Below are positions 11,101 to 23,232 of a stretch of DNA of 64,000 bases, piece by piece. The first letter of the stretch is position 1. Every line of letters begins with the position of its first letter. The position numbers were made by a program, and so were the translations under genes. Below the pieces are notes generated by a model. That model was not told the origin of the DNA, did no database searches, and saw only the letters and a list, made by a program, of their open reading frames with translations. Source of the DNA: Rattus norvegicus (Eukaryota; Chordata; Mammalia; Rodentia; Muridae); the NCBI RefSeq assembly GCF_036323735.1, contig NC_086024.1, forward strand, positions 68,630,424-68,694,423, in the 5' to 3' direction.

Positions 11101-12498
11101 TGGGCACTGCAGTGCATGCTATGAGCTAAAATAAACTTCAGGACAGACTTGTCTAATTGGTGACTTTAAAAGGTAATTTTGCAGTTGAAATCTGTTCTCA
11201 GAATTCTGGAGGCATAGTGTAAATGCCCTTCCAATGTCGTTACATTTGAGTTCTGCTCTCTGCTTGGGTTCTGTTCTCTCTCTTTTGAAACGTATATTCT
11301 GAAGTACAGGGACATGTCTAGGATAGACTTGTTTTAAGACATAGACATATATGATAAGCCCACTTTGTTTTATGAGTGTTGCAGTGAATTTCCAGACGAG
11401 TGTTTCAGAATGATGATTGAGTTGAGCAGTCGGGACTCCAAGTGGTTCTTTGAATACACAGCAGTAAGTTTTACCTCAAGTCGCTTACTCTCAAGGATGT
11501 TACCTAAGCCTATTGTGTAACCATTGCCCTTGGCTTGTGAAAGGACATGTCTGTCTTTGCTCTTGATCATGCCATCTGCCCACAGACGGGAAGTTTCCAG
11601 GCCAGTAATTCTGTTTTGCAACATTCACAATTTTGCTAACCCCATAATGTAGCAGGAAGAATGCTATTGTATAACATACAGATTACTGTCTGCAAATCTG
11701 TTGGGGGTTGAGCTGGCCACAGGGGGTCCTTTTAGAGAAGCTGATATTGGATATTTCCAAGGTAGAAGCAGACTAAGTACTAAGAAGCAGTACTAAGGAA
11801 ATCCCTGACCAAGGGCACTGACTGATCCTACCTGCGTGGACATTACATTCATGCCCTACAAGCAACTGATACAGAAAAACCCTTCTTGTCTGCCTCAGAA
11901 ATGACCCTGTGATGAACTGACGACTTCTAGTGAGAGCTAAGGGCATTTTCCAGACAGTGAATGAAGAAATCCTTCTAAATGCCACCGCTGTGGCTTCAAC
12001 CCAGGTCCAAAAAAAAAATAGCTCTGCTCCAGTCACGTCAGTGGAAGATAGTCAAGATCTTTCTCTCTCCCTCTTCAGCACTGGGGATTTTCTAGTAAGT
12101 CATAATTCAATCCTTCATTAGAGGGAAGAAAAATGTAAATTAAAAAATATCTCAGCCAAGCCATTCCCAGCAGCAATAACAGAAATGTCTGCTGGCTGAA
12201 GAAGAGGCCGCCAGACTACTATCAGAGCCTCTCTGTTTGCTATCAGTTTAGACCACAATTAATTTAAAATTTCTACTTCCAAAGTAAAGTGAGGGAATAC
12301 AATAATCCCAATTTACTTTTTTAATAAAAAGCTTAAGTGGAAAGAGTCCACTGGGGATGCTCAGCCTGGGCCAAGGTAATTCAAATCACGGGGAGAGGCT
12401 CCATTTAAAATGCACAGTCACAGGGCAGCCAGTGTCTCTTCCCACAATACTTCCTCTGGGCTTACGCTGATTCTTTTATCTTTTTCCTCCCTTCTTCT
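8100..12498. other. Long unassigned stretch, no recognised gene or repeat family
   Basis: This 4.4-kb stretch has mixed composition and none of the rodent repeat families I recognise, apart from poly(T) at about 10684-10700. The longest open frame is 130 codons at 9353-9745 (plus), with no recognisable similarity or codon pattern. It could hold old unique or conserved non-coding DNA; that cannot be judged without alignment. Confidence 0.55.
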
Positions 12499-12539
12499 GT
12501 TTTTTTTTTTTTGTCGTTTTTTGTGCGTGTTTTTTTTTA
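12499..12539. repeat. T-rich tract
   Basis: Three poly(T) runs are separated by GTCG and GTGCGTG. The 98-codon open frame that begins at 12541 adjoins it but shows no similarity I recognise. Confidence 0.9.
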
Positions 12540-13519
12540 AGTGAAGTTGGACTTGCAAACACTAGCGGTAATTGCCTTAAAAGAAAAAGCAATTGCAAAG
12601 AACCAGGAAGCTGTTTTCAAAGAATCCCCTTCAAAAGCTGGAGGCAACAAAGGAACCAAGAAGAGGATCCTGAGGCAGATTGCACCCAGCATACAAAACA
12701 TTCACGCAGTAACTAGGGTCTCCCTGAGCCAGTATGGTGAGTCTTGTGCACAGGAGAAAGGATGGATGGAGAATTTGGTTATTCAGACTAATGAGAGGAA
12801 GGAGTCTCTTGTTTATGATGTCAGAGGATGTGGTTAAGGCCAAAAGAAGCTACATATCACAGAAGGTCACGGGTACCATGGTTAGAATGAATTATCTGGA
12901 ATTTCTGTCCTGTTTAAACGATAAGATAAAAACAGAACCATTTCTGAGGCACAGGACCTAGTGTGGCAGACACTCTTACACAAGGCTCTTCCTGGAACAC
13001 AGGATTAGCAGAGCCAATGAAACTTGGTACAGGATGCAGAAGAAACAAGCTACCTGTCAACATCCTAAGGCCATCTATAATGGGTAGAATCCTTATGTAG
13101 TCCATCTGCAGACAATGCCAATCACATCTCTTATCTCCATGACAACACAGAGTTCTGTTTTGCTTTCACATTTTTTACCTATTTTCAGACCTCCGCATTC
13201 TGTCATTGTATATGATCATGTGCCAATATCTCTAACATCCACCTGCGACGCCTTTGCTACACACATTTTATCCCTCTACTACTGTATCAGCAAGAAATAA
13301 TGACTTCCAAATTAAGGTTTGTCTCCTTATCTCCCAAAAACTCAGCAGTTACATAACTGTCTGCCAAAAATCACCTGAAGTTCCTAAAAGTACCTGAAAT
13401 TAAATATCATATTCATTATTAAGTACATGCTTTGGGGTCTTGCCTTCCTTATTTTCATTTTATTTTTTTGCCCCTCCAACTCTTCTTGCAGAAACTGTAA
13501 ACTCCAGTGTGCCATACCT
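12540..13519. other. Unassigned DNA
   Basis: No gene or repeat family is recognised. Small open frames occur on both strands without supporting features. Confidence 0.5.
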
Positions 13520-13742
13520 GAGGAGGAGCTTTTGGCTGAATGAAGAGTTGAAGGTGGAGCTCTCATTGCATTAAAGGAGACACAAAATGAGAGCACACAG
13601 GAAGACAGCAATTCTGTACAAGTCAAGAGCCTGGAGCTAAGGATGAAGCCCACCTTGATGGCATCCTAAACTTCTCAGACTTTAGAGCAATGAGAACTCT
13701 ACTGAATCATTCAATCTGTGTTTTGCTCCGATAGCCCCCAAT
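13520..13742 (+). mobile_element. MLT1-type MaLR LTR fragment, plus strand
   Basis: The 3' half of an ancient MLT1-like LTR is suggested by AAGGTGGAGCTCTCATTGCA at about 13550, then GGAAGACAGCAATTCTGTAC, CACCTTGATGGCATCCTAAA, and an end block CAATCTGTGTTTTGCTCCGA. These match the family's order (gene-free LTR ending in a TGTGTTTTGCT block). The element is very diverged. Confidence 0.6.
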
Positions 13743-13839
13743 GGGCCAGTTCCCTGTGCATCTGGTCAAAACAAGATAAAGACCAAGCACAGATTTTTGA
13801 CCTTTCTTCTCACTTGACTTGCAAATTTTATTACTTTCT

Positions 13840-14400
13840 AAATTTGCATCGAATGTCCCTTTATCTAATTTTTCAACGTGCCCTCATTTTTTTCTATCCC
13901 TCTGCCACTTGTCTAATTCGGGTCTTAGTCTATACTATCTGGATCATTTTAATAACCTAAAAGATGACCTCTGTACATTCAGGCTCTCCTCATTTGCACC
14001 ATACCCCCTGCTCAAACCTTTATAGTGATAATTCACCAATCCTTGCAAAATGTTAATTTAACTATGCTGTGAACTTGCTTGAAATCCTTCAATGTCTTTT
14101 CACCAATTTTAGGAAAATAAGAGGAGTAATAATTTCATATTAAAACTTATTTTAATGTTTGACCTTTGTCGTTCCATGCCATGCTGTGCTATGCCTGACT
14201 TGTACTCCCCTACACATATTGCATTTCCTCATATTTTGTTGATCATCTCTATAGCTCCCTGGATTTGAAAGGTTACCTTCTCTAAATTAGCTTAGAATTT
14301 TTTTCTTTCAAAATATAGTTCAAATGTTACTTTGTCTGTAAAACACTTTTAACCCTTTCTTTCTGACTTCTCTTATTTCACAAAGCATTTTATTTTAACA
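13840..14400 (+). mobile_element. L2 LINE 3'-region fragment, plus strand
   Basis: Blocks in L2 order include GATCATTTTAATAACCTA, AAATCCTTCAATGTCTTTTC, GTCGTTCCATGCCATGCTG and AGTTCAAATGTTACTTTGTC followed by CTGTAAAACACTTTTAACCC. The last is the characteristic L2 block about 300 bp from its 3' end. No open frame survives. The short open frames at 13718-14025 overlap it and are not genes. Confidence 0.65.
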
Positions 14401-16199
14401 TGTTGAAATTATTAAAGATGGGCAGGATGGAGAAATCATTTAAGTGATAGAACTGTCAAAGATAAAACCTTTAAAAAATAATTTTACTTTGTCCAAATTC
14501 CCAGAATAAAGCTAATACTAATATCTACATCCTTTAATAAATGCATAATCTCAGTGGTAATGTATTATAATTTATTTCTAGTTCTTTTACTGAATTAAAT
14601 AGTCCTCAGGCTTTCTTTTATCTGTTGATTAGAAGAAGCAGAATAAAAAATATTTTGGGGGCATTCATATTGAAACATTTCAGTATTCAGGCAGATATTT
14701 TTGGTATCATCTTAAAAAATTATTTGCCTACCTGTTATTCTCCATATTATCCTACAGAAATACAGAGAGTCACATGAAGTAACATTAGATATAAAAAATA
14801 CATATTTACAAGAGTACATGAAACTGAAACTTACTTGTGTTTCCACAGTTTATTCAGAGGTCAAGGTTACCTTGACTATTGGCTACAAAATAATGGTTAC
14901 CAATGGTTTTTGTCTTGTGCTAATGAGGAGAATTTTGGTAAAAATACCTGAATTATCCAAATTTTATCAAGGGATTTTCGATGTATGTTTAAAAATAATC
15001 TTATATTAAAAAAAAAATAATCTTATCTATGACCAAAGCCTGGGAAGATACTGTGCAATATACTGATATTTGTATTACAGGAGTCTGCCAGAGTAGACCC
15101 TAGCATTATGTAAGTCTAAGTAAACTAGATTTGGCTACATCTTGATGTCTGACTTCTATTCCATTTATCTTTGAGGTCAAGGATCTGGGGATAAGGTTAT
15201 TTCACCAGAAAGAATTATAAGTTATTTCTTTGAAACTACTTGGAAAAGATTATTATTTTAAGGGAAGAGAAGTCTTGCTTGGATAGGGACTGCTCCTATA
15301 TCTGGCTTTGGAGACTCAGACCATCTGTGCAAGATGCTCCAGCATTTTGGAGTTTTAGGAAAGTTAAACAACAAAAGGGAGTTTGAGTTTAGCCACAACA
15401 GTGGCCTTATGAAAAGACATCATTTTCTGGTAGTTCCTTTGCCAAAACAAGTATCTTCCTGTAAGTTCTACTCAGTGCTCCTTTGGATTGTTCCAGATTC
15501 CATCCATACTAGGTCAAAGCAGGATGCACAGAGGTCACATGTACAGTGTGTCAATTCAGGATGTCCAAGATGGGTAATTTGGTTATTAACTTGATTGCTT
15601 AGGAAACCTTCAAGGATGCAGGTTTTGGGTATGACTATGATGAAATTTCCAGTGAGAATTAGGTTAGGAAGGCTTTGCTTGGACCTAAGCAGTAGAACAA
15701 CCATTTGATTTCTTAAAATGCTTATATTGTTGGATGGTAGAAACAGGTAGATGCTAGACAAAAGAAATAGGATCTGGCATCATACACTACATCTTCCTCT
15801 GGCTTCCTATTCCATTTCCCTTTCTTCTATGTTCTGTCTGCTATAAAGAAATTCTTCAACAACCGGCACTGTAAACAGGTTTGGAAACATAGATCTAAAT
15901 AATCATGGATGAATCTTCTGAAACCATTAACCAAAATGAACATCTTTTCACTTATGTTGATTTTCTTGGATATTTAGTCAAGTTGGTAAAATGCTGATAC
16001 AGTGCCGAAGACAACTGTATCAGCATTCCAAAGCCAGAGAGTGGATGAGGCATGCATGCACTACGAGAGAATGCCTTTGGAAGAATTGCAGTAGAAAAAG
16101 TAGAAACAATGAGAGTTGATTTCATAATTAAAACAATGTTTCAAAAATCAAAGTGAGTGAAAATGTTCTGTAAATATAACTTTATTTGCCAGATGTAAT
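14401..16199. other. Unassigned DNA with a perfect hairpin
   Basis: No gene or repeat family is recognised. The only distinct structure is the inverted repeat at 15990-16027, listed separately. Confidence 0.5.
15990..16027. repeat. Perfect 14-bp inverted repeat with 10-nt loop
   Basis: AATGCTGATACAGT (15990-16003) is followed by GCCGAAGACA and then the exact reverse complement ACTGTATCAGCATT (16014-16027). No flanking SINE or microsatellite accounts for it. Confidence 0.95.
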
Positions 16200-16830
16200 T
16201 GTTTTCTAGGAGGCTTACTGCTCACCATATCTAGTCCTTTCTGAACTGTGGCTGGCTGATTCAGTTCAGTTGTTTTGGCTCCAAGCTGACTGATTCAAAC
16301 TGTTATCTCTCTGCTTCTCACTGAATTCTTCTGCTTATTGCCTCTAAATGCCACAAAAGGAACTTCACTGACTGCACTGACTGAGCAAACTGAGTGGAAC
16401 TCAAAAGAGCTCAAGTACTCGTCACTGCATTGCCTGAACTCAACTGAACTGAACTCACTAAATTGTCCTCTATTCCAGACTCACTCTGCACTGCTCTTAA
16501 GTTGCCTCTCTTTCCGTCTATTTTGTGAGATGGATATAGCCTACCTCTGATTCATTCTGTGAAATGTTTTTCTCATTTGCCAATTTGTCTGCCACTCAAG
16601 TAGACATCACATTCAAACATGGCTGCTTTCTTAAACAATATTTACCTTCCCTATTTGTGATTAAAGGTATATATTAAGTGCTTGTCTGTATTCTACACCA
16701 GGGAGATTAAAGGTATCTCATTTCAGTCAGATCACACAGACCTAGATGGTCTTTGGATATGATTCCTTGTCAGAGCAGCCATGTTGCTGGATTAAACTTC
16801 CCCTGTAACTTTCAGGTTTGAAAGTGGAAC
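16200..16830 (+). repeat. Candidate rodent interspersed repeat with CTGAA-rich core
   Basis: The segment is rich in ACTGA/CTGAA words and contains two GATTAAAGGTAT blocks about 46 bp apart. It then has a TCAGATCACACAGACCTAGA block and GAGCAGCCATGTTGCTGGAT. I recall this layout from rodent dispersed repeats but cannot name the family. The 70-codon open frame at 16338-16550 comes from this low-complexity core. Confidence 0.4.
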
Positions 16831-19147
16831 TTTACAGCAAAATGCATGTGACCCAAATATGGTGAGGTTTTGAATAAATATCATTCAGCTTTACTTAAAA
16901 TTTTATAATTTTTATCTCTTCAATTTTGGTTAACCAAGTCCAATGATACAACTGATTCAGCAGGTTTATCTCCCAGAACAAACATGTCTTTAAATACTGA
17001 AAAGCCATTACTATATATATGTTGTGCCATCTACTTAATATTGGATTAAGAAAAATGTTTATCTCTTTCTTTGTTTGGTCTGAATTGTTTAAATGTCATT
17101 AATAGCATTAAGCTGTGAAATTTAAACATTTCATCTATCTTTTGAAAAGGATTGACCAGTGAGTGTAACTTGTTTATTGGTCCATGTGAAGTAAGCTGTT
17201 AAACTGGGTAAAAATTTTCAGAAATTTAGACTGTTTGTAAGAGAAAAATACCATAAAATATACATTTATCATCTTTTAATATATGTTGTTGATAAGCAGG
17301 ATTAAGCATTTAAGAAATAATTCTCAGTTCATCATTAAAAATTGTAATATACGCATAGTGTGGGTAATCAATCTAGTCATTTGTGCAGCATACAACACAG
17401 TAAGGGTTGTTCATTAAGCAAATTTACTTTTCTTGGTAAACAAAGATTATTTCCTCTACCTCTGACACAGAAAATGTTCTTCAAAATCCAGGCACAAAAA
17501 TGTTTAGGGATATTTCACAATTATTTGACTGCTAGAAGAGAATGATGCCAGAATGCTGAAATGTCATCTCTATAAGATGAAAAAAAAGTGTTCATGCTAA
17601 TGTTGATAATTATTAAGGGAAAATGTTGTATCTACTTACATTGTGCATAGGGATTTTTCTACCTTTGCAAGAGATATTATCATAGACTTACCATTATATT
17701 TCATAAAAATGAATTTAAGAGGTTATTTATTAATGTTTTCTTCAATATCAGATTGAAATCAGTTTCAAGATGTAGAATAAAATGTACTGACATTTTCAAG
17801 CTACAAAGAAAGGATAGAAATTAATAATTTGTCTATTAAAATATCTGCCTTGTATGTATGACTTTAGTTGAAATATTAAAAATTTTAAATAGCACTCATC
17901 ACAAAATTATGTTTCCTGTAAATTTGTAAGTTTTTGTGATTCGACATTATTTCAGCACAAAATCTATTCTCCTGCAAAGTAGTGCATGTAAAACACAGTC
18001 AACCCCATCTTCACCCTTTTCTCCTTATGGCCTACCAGTTAAAACTTATTACAGATGCATTTCCTCCTGTGACACATACGTATAACAAAGATTTTAGATT
18101 TAGAAGTAATAGATAAGAACAGGCAAGAAACAATGAATAGAAAACAGGGTGGCTGGATTTTATTTTTCCCAAGAATAAACCTTAGAATGAATATACAGGC
18201 TAAGGATCCACCCTTAACCGATTTCAGAAAGCCTATCTCCATATTCAAAGTATTGAAGTTTCCAAGCAAATGCATGGCATAGGCAGAAACTTCCAGAACC
18301 ACAACCCATTCTGTGTATCTTGAAGGCACACAGCTCTTTGTGTGTCTTGCTCTTATGTTGGTGACCTAATGAACTTTCCCATTCAATCTTTTAAGATTTG
18401 TTTACTGACAAATGAGAGAACAAACTTGTCCACTTAAAAATGGTCAATGAAATCTCATGTAGAGAACGTAAATCTCACTTTTGCTATCACTACCACTGTA
18501 AAACATATGTTAACCAAAGCCAGTTGGCTAGCCAGAGATGAACACCAAAAGAGCCTCCATGGTGATAAGCCCGATGAAACAAAAGAGATCATGTTTTTCA
18601 GTCATCAAATATTTATAACATTTTCAGCAAGATCCTTTTCTATCATGAAAAATGCTCGGTTTTTGTTTTTTCTTCTCAGATGTCTTTTCAATGTGAAGAT
18701 AATGCTTACTTCTAGTATCTGCTATAACTTGTGTCTTCCCCAGCGGAGTGAAATGGGCCTTCTGGTGAATGTTTGGTTTGGATGCATATCACTTACCTGG
18801 AACAGAAAGGCCCGTTACAGAACTGAAATATGTTTGAGGAAGACTCTTACTGTCATGTCTACTGTCTCAGGGAACTGCAGTGTGGGTTTGCAGCTGATCA
18901 ATGCTCACCAGAGTTACCGATCAGCATCCAAATAGATATTGCTGTGACTTTTAGCTGGCACAGGGTTTGATAAGACAAGTTATTATACATCTGTTTACTA
19001 CAACCCCAAAGCAAACACTTCTAATTTTTGTACAAATGCTGAAGATACAACACATAGGGAACAAAGAACGTGAACTCTTAACATTTAAGTAGCTAGCTAT
19101 TGCTAAAATAGAAAAATATTAATTGAAACAATTGAAAAACACCTTGC
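16831..19147. other. Unassigned DNA, includes the longest plus-strand open frame
   Basis: No repeat family is recognised. The frame at 18447-18935 is 162 codons long, begins MKSHVENVNLTF and ends in TAG. It has no domain, signal peptide or similarity that I recognise, and its Ser/Leu/Thr-rich composition is unremarkable. I do not call it a gene. Confidence 0.5.
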
Positions 19148-19514
19148 TGTCTTAGTTTGTCTGTGAAGAAACACTATGACCAAGGTAACTTTCATTAAAA
19201 AAAAAAGAAAGAAAGAAAAGGAAAAAAGAAATATTTAACTGGGGCTGTCTTAGTTTTAGAGGTTCGGACCATTACCATGACGGGAAGCATGGCAGCATTC
19301 AGGCAGATATGGTGCTGGAGAAGCAGCTAAGAGTTCTAAATCTTAATCCAAAGTCAACCAGGGTGAGATTGCCTTCAGCAGACAGCCAGAGGGATCTCTT
19401 CTGTACTGGGTAGAGTTGAGCATAGGACCTTGAAATCCACCTATACAATAACAACAAGGACACAGCTCCTAATAGTGCCACTTCTCACTGGCCAAACATA
19501 TTCAAGCCACCACA
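19148..19514 (-). mobile_element. Rodent LTR-type repeat (group A), minus strand
   Basis: It starts TGTCTTAG and ends CCACCACA on the plus strand. The interior blocks TTAGAGGTTCGGACCATTAC, AGCATGGCAGCATTCAGGCA and GAGTTCTAAATCTTAATCC recur in the copies at 24981, 26358, 28283 and 44988. TG...CA ends and the paired copies around 26358-28604 show that it is an LTR whose sense strand is minus. An A-rich GAAA tract sits at 19197-19230. The family name is not assigned. Confidence 0.7.
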
Positions 19515-20159
19515 TTTGGTTTCAGAAAAATGTTTACTAAGAAACTGTTGTATTTGGTGGAAGTTTTCCATAGTAATCGAAAATACTAGTGCATAAAGCT
19601 CTCACTGAGTATCATGTCGTGAAGCACGCAGAGGTTTGTAGCTATCCTACATTCATTCAGAATTCTGGACTGAATAGAGCAGCACTTAAGTTTTGCTTAT
19701 GTCAGATCTATTTCAAATGTTCGAATTTAAACAAAAAAGTATTTTTATATTTATGAGATTTGCCTACATGCAGCTGCTGTTCACCGCTTGTGTAACTGGT
19801 ATCTGCAGAGCTCAGAAAGGACATTGGATTTCTTGAAACTGGAGCTAACAGTTGTGATCCACCAAGTAGATGCTGGGAACTCAATTCCAATTCTCTGCAA
19901 GGACAGTAAGTGCTTGTAACTGGTAAGTCCTCTCTACCTTCCACATGAAATTTTAAGTAATTTCCTTCACTGAGTACTGATTGGAACTGTTTTTTAAATA
20001 TATGATAATGTTTAATTTATGCTAAATCATTACTTAGCATGTAGACTTGGTTTTAGTTTGATCCAAAGTGTTTCAAGTTATAAGACTTGAAGATCATAGT
20101 TTATTCTTCCTGTTTTCTTTTTGTTTATGTTTTAGCTTCCTTTAGTTTCACTCCTTCTA
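19515..20159. other. Unassigned DNA
   Basis: No gene or repeat recognised. Confidence 0.5.
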
Positions 20160-20270
20160 TTAACACAGATTTTTTTCCCATACAATATAATATGAATACA
20201 GTTTCCCCACCATCTAATTCTCCCAATTCTTCCCAATCTCCTCTCCCACCTGAAGATAGCACTTACTGAT
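20160..20270 (-). mobile_element. Possible old rodent L1 3'UTR tail, minus strand
   Basis: A pyrimidine-rich block with CATACAATATAATATGAATAC followed by CCCAATTCTTCCCAATC resembles the complement of an old rodent L1 3' end. It is short and uncertain, and it also explains the 60-codon frame at 20087-20269. Confidence 0.35.
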
Positions 20271-20689
20271 GTTTTATTTGAATTTATCAATTCCTTTAAA
20301 TGTTACTAAAGATCATAAGAGCATACTAACAAATTAGGATTATCTAAGTTCATTCAATTTTTTACTTTTAATATCAATTGTAGGAAATGAGTGAAATATT
20401 ATGTAATAGAACAAAAACAATGCCATAGTTATTACATATTTCTACTTTATTATTGTGATTTCTCAATTCCAAAAGTAGTGGGTAAAAAAATTTACTTTGA
20501 ACAAGACACTTTAAAGTTGTGCCTGCTCTGATGAATGATTTGAAGTTGAATTTCAAACACTTGTCAAGAATGGGACAAAGAATCATGGACCTTGTTTGGA
20601 AATCTAGTTGAATTTCAAGATAGATTTCCTAAACTATAATTTTCAAAGCATAAAATACTTCTATTAGTTGTGCAATCTCACAGTTGTGC

Positions 20690-21095
20690 AACCATCACAA
20701 CGCTTACTATCATCCAGACAACAATGTTCTGATTTCTTTATATCTTTTGCCATTTGTGGATTTTTTTTTATAAATAGAATGGTTTAGTATATGGCCTTTA
20801 ACTTTGTTGTGGTTGTTTTCAAAGGTGGAATCCATTTCAGTTGCAGGTCCTTGTACATGGTATGCAACTCTATCATTGAGCAACATATTCAACCACATAC
20901 AGTCATCCATGTGCAAGATTTTTTCCATTTGTTGTAATACTTTGATGGTTTTCCATTGCAGATCTGTCTTATCATTCTGTTACTTTATATTGCAGGATAC
21001 TGTTTGATCATTTGAAAATGTCATGTGATCTTTATTTCTTCACCAGTTGATGGACATTGAAAATATTTTTTAGTTTTGACTACTATAGAGTGGAG
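20690..21095 (-). mobile_element. Ancient L1 (L1M-type) 3' fragment, minus strand
   Basis: The blocks ATAAATAGAATGGTTTAGTA, then TTGATGGTTTTCCATTGCAG, CACCAGTTGATGGACATTG and TTGACTACTATAGAG occur in the order of an eutherian-age L1 3' region read antisense. It is strongly diverged with no frame. Confidence 0.55.
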
Positions 21096-21189
21096 TCATT
21101 GCTATTCTCATTTTAATCTTCTTTGAGTGAAGGGTAGTTTTCAATTGTAGTTGATTTTGAGGGATGGGATTGAGAGATGATAACTAAGC

Positions 21190-21720
21190 TTTATAAAGAA
21201 ACTGCCAACTCTTCTCCTAGAATATCTATCTGAGATTTCATTTTACTGCCATGTGCAAGTGTTGTGCGGCAGATTTTCCCTGGGAGTACACAACAGACAC
21301 ATACCTGCTTATCCCAGATAGGAAGCCCAGGGCAGAAAAAAGGAACAACTCTACCAACGTTCAGCTTACTGAACCAATGAATTATGTTGGAGTTCCTTGC
21401 AGGATGGGTGAGGGGATACTTATTGGAGCAGGGATGACTTAAATGCAGCTGGACCAATTGCTCACCCTGACACAGGTGAGTACTCACAGAAGCTGGAACC
21501 CTGGAGCTCTCTGTATGACTTACAGGCAGCACCATAGACATGGGAATTTCCTCTCATCAACTCAGCTTGTCAATCTCTACTGATGAACAGTGAATAACAC
21601 ATTGATACCTGGGAGAGGGATGCTAGGACACCTATAAGTTTCAACTTTCCCAAACCTTTGAATTTTGCTTATCTGCTGAGCTCAAGAACCTCCTCCCTTC
21701 CTCCTGAAAAAAAAAATGTT
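21190..21720 (-). mobile_element. Rodent LTR-type repeat (group E), minus strand
   Basis: The order TAAAGAAACTGCCAACTCTT, AGATTTTCCCTGGGAGTACA, ACAGACACATACCTGCTTAT, GAACCAATGAATTATGTTGG and GGGTGAGGGGATACTTATTG matches a common rodent dispersed repeat that I recall having an AATAAA signal on the minus strand, here mutated. The overlapping 116- and 63-codon frames are by-products. The family name is not assigned. Confidence 0.55.
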
Positions 21721-21870
21721 TCAGTTTGAAGAAACCTGCTGTTATCCAACAAATAAGAGTTCTTGTTTCTCAACACTTTGGGTTTCATTTGACCTTAATA
21801 GTAATTTTTACATTATTTATTTATTTACTTTGATGACATCATATACCACAAGGCATGTATGACAGGCAAG

Positions 21871-22427
21871 TGTGATGATTATTCTTGGAAATACATCTGG
21901 AATTAACTGAACCTTAAGTGGCTGGATAAGCTGTGAATTATTTTTCTTAATTAAATCTTTTGAAGAGGAAAGATACACCTTTAATGCAGATCTTTTGAGG
22001 TAGAAAGATATACTTTAATATGGGTTACACATTCTGGTGTCAACCGGTATGAAGGACACAGAAGGAGTTTTTTCTCTGCCTACCTACCCTAGCTATTGCT
22101 AGCCATTAGAATATACTTCTCTGGGATTCCAGCATATACTGAAGATCATTTGAAACATCCTGCCTCATGGAGTGATCAACTACAGGATTTTCGAGCTTCC
22201 CTTTGGTAGGCAGTCATTATTAGACCAACTATACCACAGCCTGTAGGATGTGAGTGTGTGAGTGGTGGGGGGGAGAGAATGTGTATATTTGCATATACAT
22301 ATATATACACACATATATATATACATATATATGAAACCACAATATTTATATATGTGTATGTATATATGTATGTATATCCATTCTGATAGCAGTTTTTTTT
22401 CCTCTGTAGAGAACCCTGACTAATACA
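21871..22427 (+). mobile_element. Rodent LTR-type repeat (group C), plus strand
   Basis: It starts TGTGATGATTATTCTTGG and ends GAGAACCCTGACTAATACA. Internal marks are CTCTGGGATTCCAGCATATA and ACTATACCACAGCCTGTAGG, followed by an AT/CA-rich microsatellite at 22287-22379. The same element lies inverted at 50830-51421, with matching ends (its complement begins TGTGATGGCTACTCTTGG). TG...CA termini support an LTR. No clear target-site duplication was found. Confidence 0.7.
22287..22379. repeat. AT/CA-rich microsatellite inside LTR
   Basis: Imperfect TATATA/CACATA repeats. Confidence 0.85.
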
Positions 22428-23232
22428 GGAGGGAGCAATTTTCAGGAGTTGCTTCCTTACTTCCACTGTGTGACTCTTGGAGGGCCAACTCGGGGGACCT
22501 TTTGTGAGTGAATCAATTGTTTGCTTACCATGGGATTACCTAGCACTACAGTCAGAAAAACTAACCATAAATTTGAAGGTTTAGTTCTAACTTTCCTTAT
22601 GCAATACTACGGTAGTTTGATTGCTAATGCTTTCTTGTGTATCCTGAAGTCTGGGGTTGTATTTTTCCCTTGCTATTTTCCCTGAATTGCTCTAGTGGTT
22701 CTAAGTCTGCTGTGTTCAATCTATGGCTAAATCTGTGGTGAATTGCTACCCCTACACAATTATCGCTGTATGTATCCCCTCTCGATTTTACATTTCACTG
22801 TTCTTGTTTGGTTATTTTCTTTTTGCTTTTGATAGAAAATATATTGGGAGAGACTAACCAGGTACTGAGCAGGCTTTTAGTAAATCTGCTGTGCTGCACT
22901 TAGGATGCAAAGAGAGTGCAGCCCTGGGGAGAGTTACAAAAGTGAATCAGTGGACTGAGACAAAATAACATCCTGGATATTAAGCCTTATCAGCTATTAT
23001 TTTTGTTTTGAAATATTTTGGATCAAGACTAGGCCACTGCATTTTCTATGCAGGTGCTCTGCCCCATTTCTGTATCATTTTGTAAGATTTCAGTACTCAT
23101 GTCGTCTACTTCTTTTGTTATTCCTGCAGTATTGCAAATATTTTTCTCTGTCTGATACTCAAAGTATACATTCCTAATAGAAGTAGAAGTGGTTTTAATA
23201 CTACTCTTGTATGAATTTTGATATTTATTCAT
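22428..23232. other. Unassigned DNA
   Basis: No gene or repeat recognised. The first 130 bp may belong to the adjoining LTR element or an old SINE, but I could not confirm this. Confidence 0.45.

Noticed and set aside
12541..12837. 98-codon Lys-rich plus frame following a T-rich tract
   Set aside because: The tract looks like a polypyrimidine-plus-AG splice acceptor, but there is no matching donor, partner exon or protein similarity that I can identify.
14994..15028. Repeated AATAATCTTAT around an A run as a possible target-site duplication
   Set aside because: There is nothing between the copies apart from the A run, so no inserted element is flanked.
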